Assembly: GCA_963749675.1 (NCBI GenBank)
Contig: CAVVNT010000010.1
Span: 868,001-932,000, forward strand
Source: Roseitranquillus sp963749675
GTDB lineage: Bacteria; Pseudomonadota; Alphaproteobacteria; Rhodobacterales; Rhodobacteraceae
Direction of reading: 5' to 3'
DNA length: 64,000 bases
Position numbers and translations under genes: made by a program. A model generated the notes under the pieces. The model did not search any database. It saw nothing but the letters and a program-made list of their open reading frames with translations, and had not been told where the DNA came from. Positions 54,669 to 64,000 of this stretch are shown piece by piece; position 1 is the first letter of the stretch, and each line of letters begins with the position of its first letter.

Positions 54669-55406
54669 TCAGACGACGAGGCGGCCTGCGAGGTAGGCGC
54701 GGGCTGCCTCGGAAACAGGTTCGGCAAAGAAGGTGCTGGCCGGCGCGTGCTCCGCGAGCCGGCCCTTCGCCAGAAACGCCACGTCGTCGGCGAGCCGCCG
54801 GGCCTGACCGAGGTCATGGGTAATGAAGACGATCCGGGTGCCCTTGGCCGCGGCCTGCCGCACGATCTCTTCGATCTTCAGGACGGAGGCGGGATCGAGA
54901 CTGGCGGTCGGCTCGTCGAGCAGCAGGGCCTGCGGATCCGTCGCGAGGGCGCGGGCGAGTGCCAGCCGCTGCTGTTCGCCCCCCGAGAGGAGACGCGCCG
55001 GCTGAGCGGAGTGGCCGCCAAGGCCGACGTGATCGAGCAGCGCCTCTCGCCGCGCGGCGACGTCCTTGCCGCGCAGCACGAAGTCGAGGTTGGCGGCAAC
55101 CGAGCGGCGCAGCAGCACAGGTTTCTGGAACACCAGCGCCTGTCGCCTTCGCACCTCGGTCGTCAGCGGATGGCCGCCCCAGAGGATCTCGCCTGAGGTC
55201 GGCCGAACGAGGCCGTGGAGCATCCGCAGAAGCAGGCTCTTGCCCGCCCCGTTCGGTCCCATCACCATGGTGATTCCGTCGCGTCCGAGCGTCAGGTCTA
55301 TTTCGTCGACCAGCCGCCTCCCCGCGATCTCCAGGACCAGCCCGCGCACCTCGAGCGGCAGGAGCGCCGGGGTCGCGCCTCGAAGATCGGGGGCCGCCTC
55401 ACGCAT
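54669..55406 (-). CDS. tupC: Tungstate ABC transporter ATP-binding protein
   Basis: 245 residues. Walker A VMGPNGAGKSLLLRML (about residue 50), Q-loop ALVFQKPVLLRRSVAANLDF, signature LLSGGEQQRLALARAL, Walker B ALLLDEPTASLDP, H-loop RIVFITHDLGQARRLADDVA. It overlaps the permease gene end by 8 bases. By context it energises tungstate import with TupA and TupB. Confidence 0.92.
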   Translation of the reverse strand: MREAAPDLRGATPALLPLEVRGLVLEIAGRRLVDEIDLTLGRDGITMVMGPNGAGKSLLLRMLHGLVRPTSGEILWGGHPLTTEVRRRQALVFQKPVLLRRSVAANLDFVLRGKDVAARREALLDHVGLGGHSAQPARLLSGGEQQRLALARALATDPQALLLDEPTASLDPASVLKIEEIVRQAAAKGTRIVFITHDLGQARRLADDVAFLAKGRLAEHAPASTFFAEPVSEAARAYLAGRLVV

Positions 55407-56097
55407 AGGCGGCGCGCGCAGCCGTCATCCTCAGCGTCTGCACCAGCGCATTCACGCCGAGCGCGATCAACATCAGGATCAGCCCAAGCCCGAGCGCCAG
55501 CGCAAGATCGCCTTTCGCGGTCTCAAGTGCGATGGCCGTGGTCATCACCCGCGTCAGGTTGTCGATGTTGCCGCCGACGACGATCACCGCTCCCACCTCG
55601 GCCACCGCGCGTCCGAAGCCCGCGAGCGCCACGGTCAGCAGCGCATAGCGCCCGTCCCAGACCAGAGCCTGCATGGCTTCGAAACGGCTGAGGCAGAGCG
55701 AGCGAAACTGCTCGTCGTACTCGGCATGCAGGTCCTCGAGCACTTGGCGCGACAGTGCGATGACGATCGGCGTGATCAGAATGGTCTGCGCGATGATCAT
55801 GGCGGTCGGCGTGTAGAGCAGACCGAGGAACCCGAGCGGTCCCGCGCGCGAGAGGTGCAGGTAGACCAGCAGGCCGACCACGACCGGCGGCAGGCCCATC
55901 AGCGCGTTCACGACCACCAGCACCGCATCGCGGCCGCGGAACCGCGTGATCGCCAGCAGTGCCCCGACCGGCAGACCCAAGATCAAGGCCACCGCGGTCG
56001 CCGTCAGACTGACTTGGAGCGAGAGGCCGACGATCGCGAGAAGGTCGGGGTCGCCCGAAACGACGAGCGCGAGAGCAAGTCGCAGGGCTTCCCCCAT
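55399..56097 (-). CDS. tupB: Tungstate ABC transporter permease
   Basis: Binding-protein-dependent permease of about 232 residues. ATG 56097 (MGEALRLALALVVSGDPDLL) is preferred over 56166, whose extra residues look non-coding. Several TM helices (VSLTATAVALILGLPVGALL; ALMGLPPVVVGLLVYLHLSR; TAMIIAQTILITPIVIALSR; LGLGLILMLIALGVNALVQT). The coupling loop with EAA-type pattern is ALAGFGRAVAEVGAVIVVGG. First gene of the minus-strand tup operon. Confidence 0.9.
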   Translation of the reverse strand: MGEALRLALALVVSGDPDLLAIVGLSLQVSLTATAVALILGLPVGALLAITRFRGRDAVLVVVNALMGLPPVVVGLLVYLHLSRAGPLGFLGLLYTPTAMIIAQTILITPIVIALSRQVLEDLHAEYDEQFRSLCLSRFEAMQALVWDGRYALLTVALAGFGRAVAEVGAVIVVGGNIDNLTRVMTTAIALETAKGDLALALGLGLILMLIALGVNALVQTLRMTAARAAYA

Positions 56098-56297
56098 GTC
56101 TTGCACGTTCTCTCCTTTTGGGCTGCCGGCTCGTAGATTTTGCAGCACAATAGAGGGGTTCGGCAACTGACGGCAAGGCGGAAGCTGAAGCAGGCTTGAC
56201 GCAATCTGCCTTCAGCGACCACGTCAGGCATGGCGTAGTCCGAACTGGCGTGCATACTTTACGAAACAGAGCAGAATCTACTGGCGATGTGAAGCAG

Positions 56298-56787
56298 ATG
56301 AACAAATCTCAGGACATCCGACCGGGTGAGGTCACCGTCGCCATGAAGCCGCCCGACGATGCCGCTCTGCGCTTTATCGGTCGCATCCACACGCCTTGGA
56401 CCGAACGCGAGGAGTGTCCACGGCAGGGCCGGCAGGACGGGCCGGAATGCCGGATCGAGGTGTTCGGGCCCTGGGTTCCGGCACTCGACGTAGAAGTTCG
56501 AAACGCTGGAGATCCTCTACTGGCTCGATCGCTCGCGCCGCGACCTGGTTCGCCAGAACCCTCGGCACGACGACAGGACCTATGGCACCTTCGCCCTGCG
56601 CTCGCCGGTCCGGCCGAATCCGATCGGCACGGCAATGGTAACACTCGTGCGGAGCGAGGGCCGGGTGCTGGTGGTGCGCGGGCTCGACTGCCTCGACGGA
56701 ACGCCGCTTCTCGACATCAAGCCCGACCGCTGCGCCTACAGCGCCAAGGCGCCACCCAAGGGCGCGGACGAGAGCGCAGGGGAATGA
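56298..56787 (+). CDS. trmO: TrmO/TsaA-type tRNA methyltransferase (one frameshift)
   Basis: Family that N6-methylates threonylcarbamoyladenosine at tRNA position 37 using SAM. Text: LRFIGRIHTPWTEREECPRQ, then GPECRIEVFGPWVPALD. After a shift near 56495 it reads LEILYWLDRSRRDLVRQNPR, then YGTFALRSPVRPNPIGTAMV and LLDIKPDRCAY. The S-P-x-R-P-N-P-I motif is diagnostic. Start ATG 56298 (or 56343). Divergent from the tup operon; in several bacteria this family sits near Mo/W genes, so a metal-related role is also possible. Confidence 0.85.
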
Positions 56788-57120
56788 CAGTCCAGGGTGG
56801 CGGCGCTACTGCCTGGCGCGGGTCCGATCATTCGTGCCGACCGTTCGGAGACCCAGCGACTGGCAGGTGTCGTCGCACTCCAGGCTATCCTGCCCCGGGC
56901 GCTCCTGGTCTGGCTGGCTTGCTGGCCAGCGTCCTCGAGTTGGCCCATGGCCCGCGATCGCCGTGAACCCAAGTTCGGCGCCCACTGTGGACCTGACCAC
57001 CTTGGGCGCCGGGGGCCCAGTGGCGGCCGGGACGGCGCTGGCGTGCGAATGACCTGGATCAACGACAGCGGACACGGGCTCGGGTGAATCTCGGGCGGCA
57101 ATCTGGTCGGAGGGTGTACT
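56788..57120. other. Gap without recognisable gene
   Basis: About 330 bases after the trmO-like gene. Open frames here are short and GC-driven, with no family resemblance. TGGCTGGCTTGCTGGCCAGC near 56920 forms a small self-complementary patch (CTGGCTTGCTGGCCAG), possibly a hairpin. Confidence 0.25.
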
Positions 57121-57783
57121 ATTCCGTTCACCGAAGAGCAGTTCTTCCAGGTCTTTGCCAGCTACAACACTGCGGTCTGGCCGCTGCCAGTTGCGGGCTA
57201 TCTCCTCGGGCTCGCCGCACTCGGACTCCTGATCTGGCGAACCCGGTCGGGAACCATTCTCATCTGCGCGAGCCTCGCGCTGATGTGGCTCGTCAACGGC
57301 GCGGGCTATCACTGGTCCTTCTTTGCCGAGATCAACTCGGCCGCACGGCTCTTCGGCGCCGTCTTCGTGTTCCAGGCGCTGCTCTTGGCCGTTGCCCCGT
57401 TCGTGTCACCCGCCTTCCGGATCGCGCCCGCGAAAGACTTCCGCACTGTCGCGGGGCTTGGATTGGCGGTCTACGCGATCGTCGTCTATCCGCTCCTCGG
57501 GCGGCTCGCCGGCCATACCTATCCTGCGGTGCCGGTCTTCGGCATCGCCCCGTGCCCAACGACGATCTTCACGATCGGCCTTCTGCTGCTCGGATCGTGG
57601 CGGACTGCGCGGTGGCTGCTCGTCATCCCCGCCCTTTGGGGTGTGGTCGGCGGCAGCGCTGCGGTGCTGCTCGGCGTGCCGCAGGATTATGGTCTGATCG
57701 CGGCGCCCCTCGTCGCGGCCGGGCTCGGTGTGGCGAGATGGAGGGGCTTCCGCCTCGCGCGGCACGAGGTTGTCCTGCACTGA
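57121..57783 (+). CDS. DUF6064-like multi-spanning membrane protein
   Basis: About 220 residues. Recognisable text starts IPFTEEQFFQVFASYNTAVW (57121), but the start codon is unclear and an indel just upstream is likely. About six hydrophobic segments (PVAGYLLGLAALGLLIW; ILICASLALMWLVNGAGYHW; LFGAVFVFQALLLAVAPFVS; TIFTIGLLLLGSWRTARWLL, and others). HTYPAVPVFGIAPCPTTIFT is a family signature. Function unknown. Confidence 0.75.
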   Translation: MPFTEEQFFQVFASYNTAVWPLPVAGYLLGLAALGLLIWRTRSGTILICASLALMWLVNGAGYHWSFFAEINSAARLFGAVFVFQALLLAVAPFVSPAFRIAPAKDFRTVAGLGLAVYAIVVYPLLGRLAGHTYPAVPVFGIAPCPTTIFTIGLLLLGSWRTARWLLVIPALWGVVGGSAAVLLGVPQDYGLIAAPLVAAGLGVARWRGFRLARHEVVLH

Positions 57784-57787
57784 AGCG

Positions 57788-59104
57788 TCAAAGATGCGCC
57801 CACCGCGGGTGCTGGTCGTCGATGACGTAGTTGTGGGCGTGGGTGCGCGCGCCGCGGAGGTGCGGGTGGTCGAGCGGCAGGTCTTCGTGGCGATGCTCGA
57901 CGACCTGCGGGTCTCGCGCCGGCCAGAGCCGCAGCGCGAGCACGATGCCGAGGGCAGCGAGGGCGGCGAGGGAGGTCAGCGCCGCCAGCGGACCGAATGC
58001 GGTGATCAGCCACCCCGACAGCGGATAGGTGACGAGCCAGCAGGCGTGGCTCAGCGCGAATTGTGCGGCGAAGACCGCCGGGCGGTCCTCCGAATGCGCC
58101 GAGCGGCGGAGCAGACGTCCCGACGGCGTCAGCACGGCGGAGTAGCCGAGCCCGATCAGGAGCCATGCGGCGACGAGTGCGACCCAGGTTAGGCTTGTTG
58201 CCACGATCAGCGCCGCAAGCGCCCCGAGCGCCAGCGTCATCGCGGCCGCCCCGGCTACCATCACCGGCCGATCCGGCAGCCGGTCGAGGAGCCGCGGCAG
58301 TGCAAGCGCCGCGAGCATCGAGCCGCCGCCGAAGAAGCCGAGCGCCACCGCGACCTGTGTCTCGCCGAGGCCGAGCCCGCCTCTCACCAGGACGACCGTA
58401 TTGACGATGACCATCGCACCCGCCGAAGCCGCGGCGAGGTTCAGCGCCAGCAGCCCACGCAGGCGCGGCGTCGCGAGGTAGATGCGGCTACCCCGCGTCG
58501 TGCGGTCGTAGATGCCGCGGGATGCCGTCGGCTTCGGGCTTGGCAGCAGCACCGAGACGACGAGCGCCGCCGACGCGAGAAAGCCCGCGACCGTGCCGAG
58601 GAACAGCGCGTCGTAGGAGACGAAGGCCAGCACCAGCGCGGCCAGCATCGGGCTCAGCAGGCTCTCGAGGTCGTAGGCGAGGCGCGACAGCGACAGCGCG
58701 CGGGTGTAGCGATCCTCCTCTGGCAGGACGTCGGGGATCGTCGCCTGGAAGGTCGGCGTGAACCCCGCCGAGGCCGATTGCAGCACGAAGATCAGGACGT
58801 AGACCTGCCAGACTTCGGTGACGAAGGGCAGGCAGAGCGCCACCGCCGCCCGCGCCAGGTCGAGCGCGACCAGCATGGTCCGCCGCGGCAGCCGCTCGGC
58901 GAAGGCCGCGGCCACCGGCGCCACGCCGACATAGGCAAGCATCTTGATAGTGAAGACCGCGCCAAGGACGAGGCCCGCCCGCTCGCCGGCGAGGTCGTAG
59001 GCGAGGAGCCCGAGCGCCACCGTGGCGAGCCCGGTGCCGACGAGCGCCGCGACCTGCGCGAGGAACAAGTGGCGATAGGTGCGGTCGGCGAGGACTGCGA
59101 GCAT
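57788..59104 (-). CDS. MFS transporter
   Basis: 438 residues, intact, twelve predicted helices. Starts MLAVLADRTYRHLFLAQVAA. The loop 2-3 motif is FAERLPRRTMLVALDLARAA. Other family text: SASAGFTPTFQATIPDVLPE, LPRLLDRLPDRPVMVAGAAA and GYSAVLTPSGRLLRRSAHSE. The C-terminal tail is His-rich (VEHRHEDLPLDHPHLRGART, HAHNYVIDD), which may bind metal. Its position next to a copper P-ATPase suggests metal-related efflux, but this is only context. Confidence 0.9.
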   Translation of the reverse strand: MLAVLADRTYRHLFLAQVAALVGTGLATVALGLLAYDLAGERAGLVLGAVFTIKMLAYVGVAPVAAAFAERLPRRTMLVALDLARAAVALCLPFVTEVWQVYVLIFVLQSASAGFTPTFQATIPDVLPEEDRYTRALSLSRLAYDLESLLSPMLAALVLAFVSYDALFLGTVAGFLASAALVVSVLLPSPKPTASRGIYDRTTRGSRIYLATPRLRGLLALNLAAASAGAMVIVNTVVLVRGGLGLGETQVAVALGFFGGGSMLAALALPRLLDRLPDRPVMVAGAAAMTLALGALAALIVATSLTWVALVAAWLLIGLGYSAVLTPSGRLLRRSAHSEDRPAVFAAQFALSHACWLVTYPLSGWLITAFGPLAALTSLAALAALGIVLALRLWPARDPQVVEHRHEDLPLDHPHLRGARTHAHNYVIDDQHPRWAHL

Positions 59105-59426
59105 CGGGGGCCTCAGAGGTCGCGGGTAGTGCTTATGGGACGGCGCCTTCTTGCACCTTTTCTAGGCAGATGTCCCTCGACCAGTTCGCCTTCGCGCTGA
59201 TCGCCGAGGAGGGCGCACTTCAAGATGTCCAGCGAATCCAGAGGCTGACGCGCCGACCGGGCCGGCGAACGGACCCGATGAGGCCAGCGGGCCGAGCCGC
59301 ATGGTCAACATGATGCAGTCGCTGAGCGGCTGACCTCGTCGGCGACGTTCCTCTACTCCGTCTGCGAGACCGCTTGGAGGAAGTAGCGGCACGGACGAGG
59401 CCCAGCCCCGCGAGCCCGGCCACGCC
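59105..59426 (+). other. Gap with a possible LysR-type remnant
   Basis: Plus-strand ATG 59170 reads MSLDQFAFALIAEEGALQDV, then QRIQRLTRR, which resembles the start of a LysR-family HTH with most of the recognition region missing. It then dissolves into unrelated text. Nothing else recognisable. Low confidence. Confidence 0.25.
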
Positions 59427-61892
<2,466 letters not shown>

Positions 61893-61926
61893 GGAATTGC
61901 TCCTCGCGAATGTGGAAGCCGCTTCA

Positions 61927-62451
61927 TCAGGCTTCCAGTGATGGGAAGGTCAAGACTCTTTCCCTACGCCTCGCGAGGGAGCGGCTGCGCAGCCGCTTAG
62001 GCTCGTCTCGGTTCCGCTCCAGCGCGTTCATCTTGTCGTGCCGCCGCCGGATGCTCCGAGACTTGATGTAGGAGAGGACGGCGACGATCTCCTCGTCGCT
62101 CAGCAACACCTCGAACGCCGGCATCGCGCTGTCGTGGTCGGGCCCAACGAACGCGGCGACCCCGTACTTGGTCAGGTCGAAGAGGACCTGGCCGGTCTGA
62201 TGCCCTGTGGGTCCGTCGCATCGTGCGGCGGCGCCGGAAAACTGCCGTCCTGACAGGGGCCGCGCCAGTCCGGCTGCCCATCGAGGTTCTCTCCATGGCA
62301 GCTCTCGCGCTGCTTCACGTAGAGATCGCGGCCGGCCGAGAAGACCTGCGGATCGTCGGGACGCAGGATCGCTGCGCCCGCGTCATCGCGCCACGACGGC
62401 CACCGCTAGACCCGCGGCGGCCGCCAAGGCGGACGACCATCGCCAGTTCAT
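61927..62451 (-). pseudogene. c-type cytochrome, broken
   Basis: Signal anchor MNWRWSSALAAAAGLAVAVV (ATG 62451), a frameshift near 62386, then DDPQVFSAGRDLYVKQRESC, HGENLDGQPDWRGPCQDGSF. The haem site reads RESCH where CxxCH is expected; a single TGC to CGC change explains the loss. After another shift near 62205: QVLFDLTKYGVAAFVGPDHD, then SAMPAFEVLLSDEEIVAVLS, the axial Met region. It lies next to the copper ATPase, as in related clusters. Confidence 0.7.
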
Positions 62452-62560
62452 CGCTGGTCGCCGGCGGTGCAGAAGACGGTGCCGCCATCCGCCGTGCCAC
62501 CCTGGGCGATAGTAGCTAGCTGTAGAATATGGTGTCAATTGACGCGCGAACAATTCGCGT

Positions 62561-62815
62561 TCAGTGGTCGGCACGGATGAAGTCGGCGATCGCATCGGCG
62601 ATGCCGCCGAAGGTGCCCGAGCCGGGCAGCACGGGCGACGCGCCATGGCCGGGCAGGTCCACCGCGATGACCTTGTTCGTCTTCGCCAGGTCCGCGGCGA
62701 CACCGCCCCACGAGGCGACGCTGCCACCAAGGCCGTGCAGCAGCAGGAGCGGTTCTCCCGCGCCTTGGCGGGTAAAGTTGAGCGAAGAGGCGGGGCGATC
62801 CGATGGCTGGTCCAT
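62561..62815 (-). pseudogene. Alpha/beta hydrolase, N-terminal fragment
   Basis: 84 residues: MDQPSDRPASSLNFTRQGAG, then EPLLLLHGLGGSVASWGGVA, KTNKVIAVDLPGHGASPVLP and GGIADAIADFIRADH with a stop. This is the first third of a standard hydrolase (oxyanion HGLGG, then DLPGHG). The nucleophile elbow GxSxG and the rest are absent; the sequence beyond 62561 is unrelated. Confidence 0.75.
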
Positions 62816-63291
62816 GCCTCACGACGGGACGAGGCGAAAAACGGTCCCTTCCCCTGACAGACGTAACGACGGGAGCGCCGGCGCCGGCGGGCTCGTAGTG
62901 CCTCTGGACGGTCGTGCGCAGCCTGAGCGGTGCGCCGGGAGCATGATGTGCTGACGCACCGGTCGAGGACTCGAAGAGTTGCAGACCTCGCGAAGGGCGG
63001 GAAGCTGCCATTTGCCGCGGGGGCGAAGGTTCTGGACGACACCACCAAACCGGCCATTCGCGCCAACGTGCTCGCGACCGCTACTGCCCTGACGAAGTCA
63101 GTCGCGAAGCGCGAGGAGCGGTCCTTGGCCATTGCGCAACTTTGTGCTCGATCTTCGCTCATCGCCACGCTCGCGAAACCCGCTGGACAAGTGTCTGTCG
63201 AAGACGCCAACGTTGGCGGACAAGCCGTGGACCCTGCGGCCATTCTCGGCCCACAGTCCAATGCGCCTGCACCTGTCGCGGGGATGGAAGC
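62816..63291. other. Gap without recognisable gene
   Basis: About 475 bases. The open frames on both strands (for example a plus-strand frame from 62930 with an Ala/Thr-rich text) show no family likeness and are probably GC-driven. No RNA-like fold was recognised. The beginning of the next gene, with its signal peptide, is at the right edge. Confidence 0.3.
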
Positions 63292-64000
63292 TTGGCTCTG
63301 CGTGAACTCGTCGTCGTCGCGTTCCTTCTGATCGCGATCCTGCGGTTTCGGCTGAAGACGCGAAGCGGGTGCTGTTGGTCCATTCCTTCGGACCGCAGTT
63401 CTCGCCGTTCAAAACCTTTGCGGCCGAGATGCGGCGGGAACTCGTGCGCGGCGCACCGGGGCCGCTCGACATCTACGAGGTTTCGCTTGAAACCGCGCGC
63501 TTCGCCGGGCCGGACGCGGCGACGCGGGCGGAGCCGTTCGTGGATTACCTGCTCGCGTTGTTCGCGGAGCGGCAACCGGGTCTCGTCATCGCGGTTGGAG
63601 GACCCGCGGCACAGTTCATCCAGGCGCACCGGGCAGAGCTTTTTCCCGGCGCGCCAACGCTGATATCCGCCGTCGAGGAGCGCGGGGTAGAACGGCGGGC
63701 CGTGACAGAGCGCGACGCATTCTGGCGCTGCGGCTGGACCTTTCGGTCCTCGACTCCGTTCTCCACGTGCTGCCGCAGACCCGGCAGGTGTTCGTGGTCC
63801 TCGGGAACTCGCCGCTCGAGCGGTTCTGGGCCGAAAAAGCGGCCGAGGATCTGCGGCCATTCGCTGCAGCCGAGCGTCACCGGCGACCTCGCCAGCGCCA
63901 GCGAGCTCGGCACGACCGAGCCCTACTTCATCAACGACGGCAAGCTGGTGACGGTCTTCGCGGCCACGCCGATCAGCGTGACGGTCTACAAGCAGGGCGA
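63292..64000 (+). pseudogene. Periplasmic ABC-substrate-like sensor N-terminus (frameshifted, cut by window edge)
   Basis: From about TTG 63292: a signal peptide (LALRELVVVAFLLIAIL), one frameshift near 63340, then SAEDAKRVLLVHSFGPQFSP, FKTFAAEMRRELVRG, PLDIYEVSLETARFAGPDAA, ALFAERQPGLVIAVGGPAAQ and FIQAHRAELFPGAPTLI. After a shift near 63715 comes QVFVVLGNSPLERFWAEKAA. This is the N-terminal sensor of a class of hybrid histidine kinases with PAS domains. From about 63868 the text turns into PSVTGDLASASELGTTEPYF, then INDGKLVTVFAATPISVTVY, which does not match the kinase. The end is outside the window. Confidence 0.5.

Noticed and set aside
62930..63331. Plus-strand ORF of 133 codons in the gap before the sensor gene
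   Set aside because: No ribosome site, no family likeness, and it overlaps the start of the sensor with its signal peptide.

Overview
The window looks like a piece of an alphaproteobacterial chromosome, most likely from Rhodobacterales (Paracoccaceae/Roseobacteraceae type). The base composition is strongly GC-rich. The gene orders zwf-pgl-pgi, citramalate synthase/methyltransferase/phytoene-synthase-like and cheB-cheD, a VPLPA-type C-terminal sorting signal and DUF1638/DUF6064 proteins all point there. No rRNA or CRISPR array was seen. One tRNA gene with a CAT anticodon is present.

Layout. 1-6.1 kb: end of cimA, a SAM methyltransferase, a phytoene-synthase-like protein, an MFS transporter, then a tight run cobK / 3-methyladenine glycosylase / esterase, and an HNH nuclease. 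6.2-7.0 kb: a VPLPA-CTERM secreted protein. 7.2-10.9 kb: zwf-pgl-pgi, the entry to the Entner-Doudoroff and pentose phosphate routes. 10.9-15.5 kb: a mobile block with a decayed IS110 copy, a 150-bp element with inverted ends, and an IS66 element whose transposase is interrupted by a serine-recombinase module. 15.6-20.4 kb: a chemosensory unit (free periplasmic sensor-like protein, MCP, CheB, CheD). 20.5-26.4 kb: a universal stress protein, small conserved genes, sufE, a lipoprotein, RNase D, purN and purM. 26.5 kb: tRNA. 26.9-32.6 kb: an IS cluster (an intact IS5 with target duplication, two IS110 copies, a second IS5-type element, an IS630 fragment).

32.6-38.7 kb (minus strand) is a carbon-storage and glycerol operon: a glpK/glpD chimera, aquaglyceroporin glpF, a glycerol-binding protein like GlpV, fbp and glgC, with an AraC-type regulator fragment in front. 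38.8-44.9 kb is mostly decayed: two-component remnants, a SHOCT protein, broken cytochrome c, DUF305 protein, amidohydrolase start, and an IS110 inside a quinone-oxidoreductase-like gene. 45.4-52.7 kb is an intact five-gene block on the plus strand: nitrilase, Orn/Lys/Arg decarboxylase, ATP-grasp ligase, Ntn-type C45 hydrolase, second nitrilase. It is the best candidate for an undescribed amine/amide pathway. 52.9-56.1 kb (minus) is a tungstate uptake operon (HTH-PBP regulator, tupA, ATPase, permease), divergent from a trmO-like gene. 57-64 kb: a DUF6064 membrane protein, an MFS transporter, a copper-type P-ATPase with two YHS domains, a broken cytochrome c, a truncated alpha/beta hydrolase and the start of a periplasmic sensor.

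Many otherwise conserved genes carry single-base frameshifts, and they cluster: zwf-pgl-pgi, MCP-cheB-cheD to purM, and the 45-52 kb block are clean for kilobases, while 0-3 kb, 34-45 kb and 62-64 kb are heavily broken. Whether this is local consensus error or real decay cannot be settled from sequence alone. Coordinates of broken genes therefore give the span of recognisable homology.
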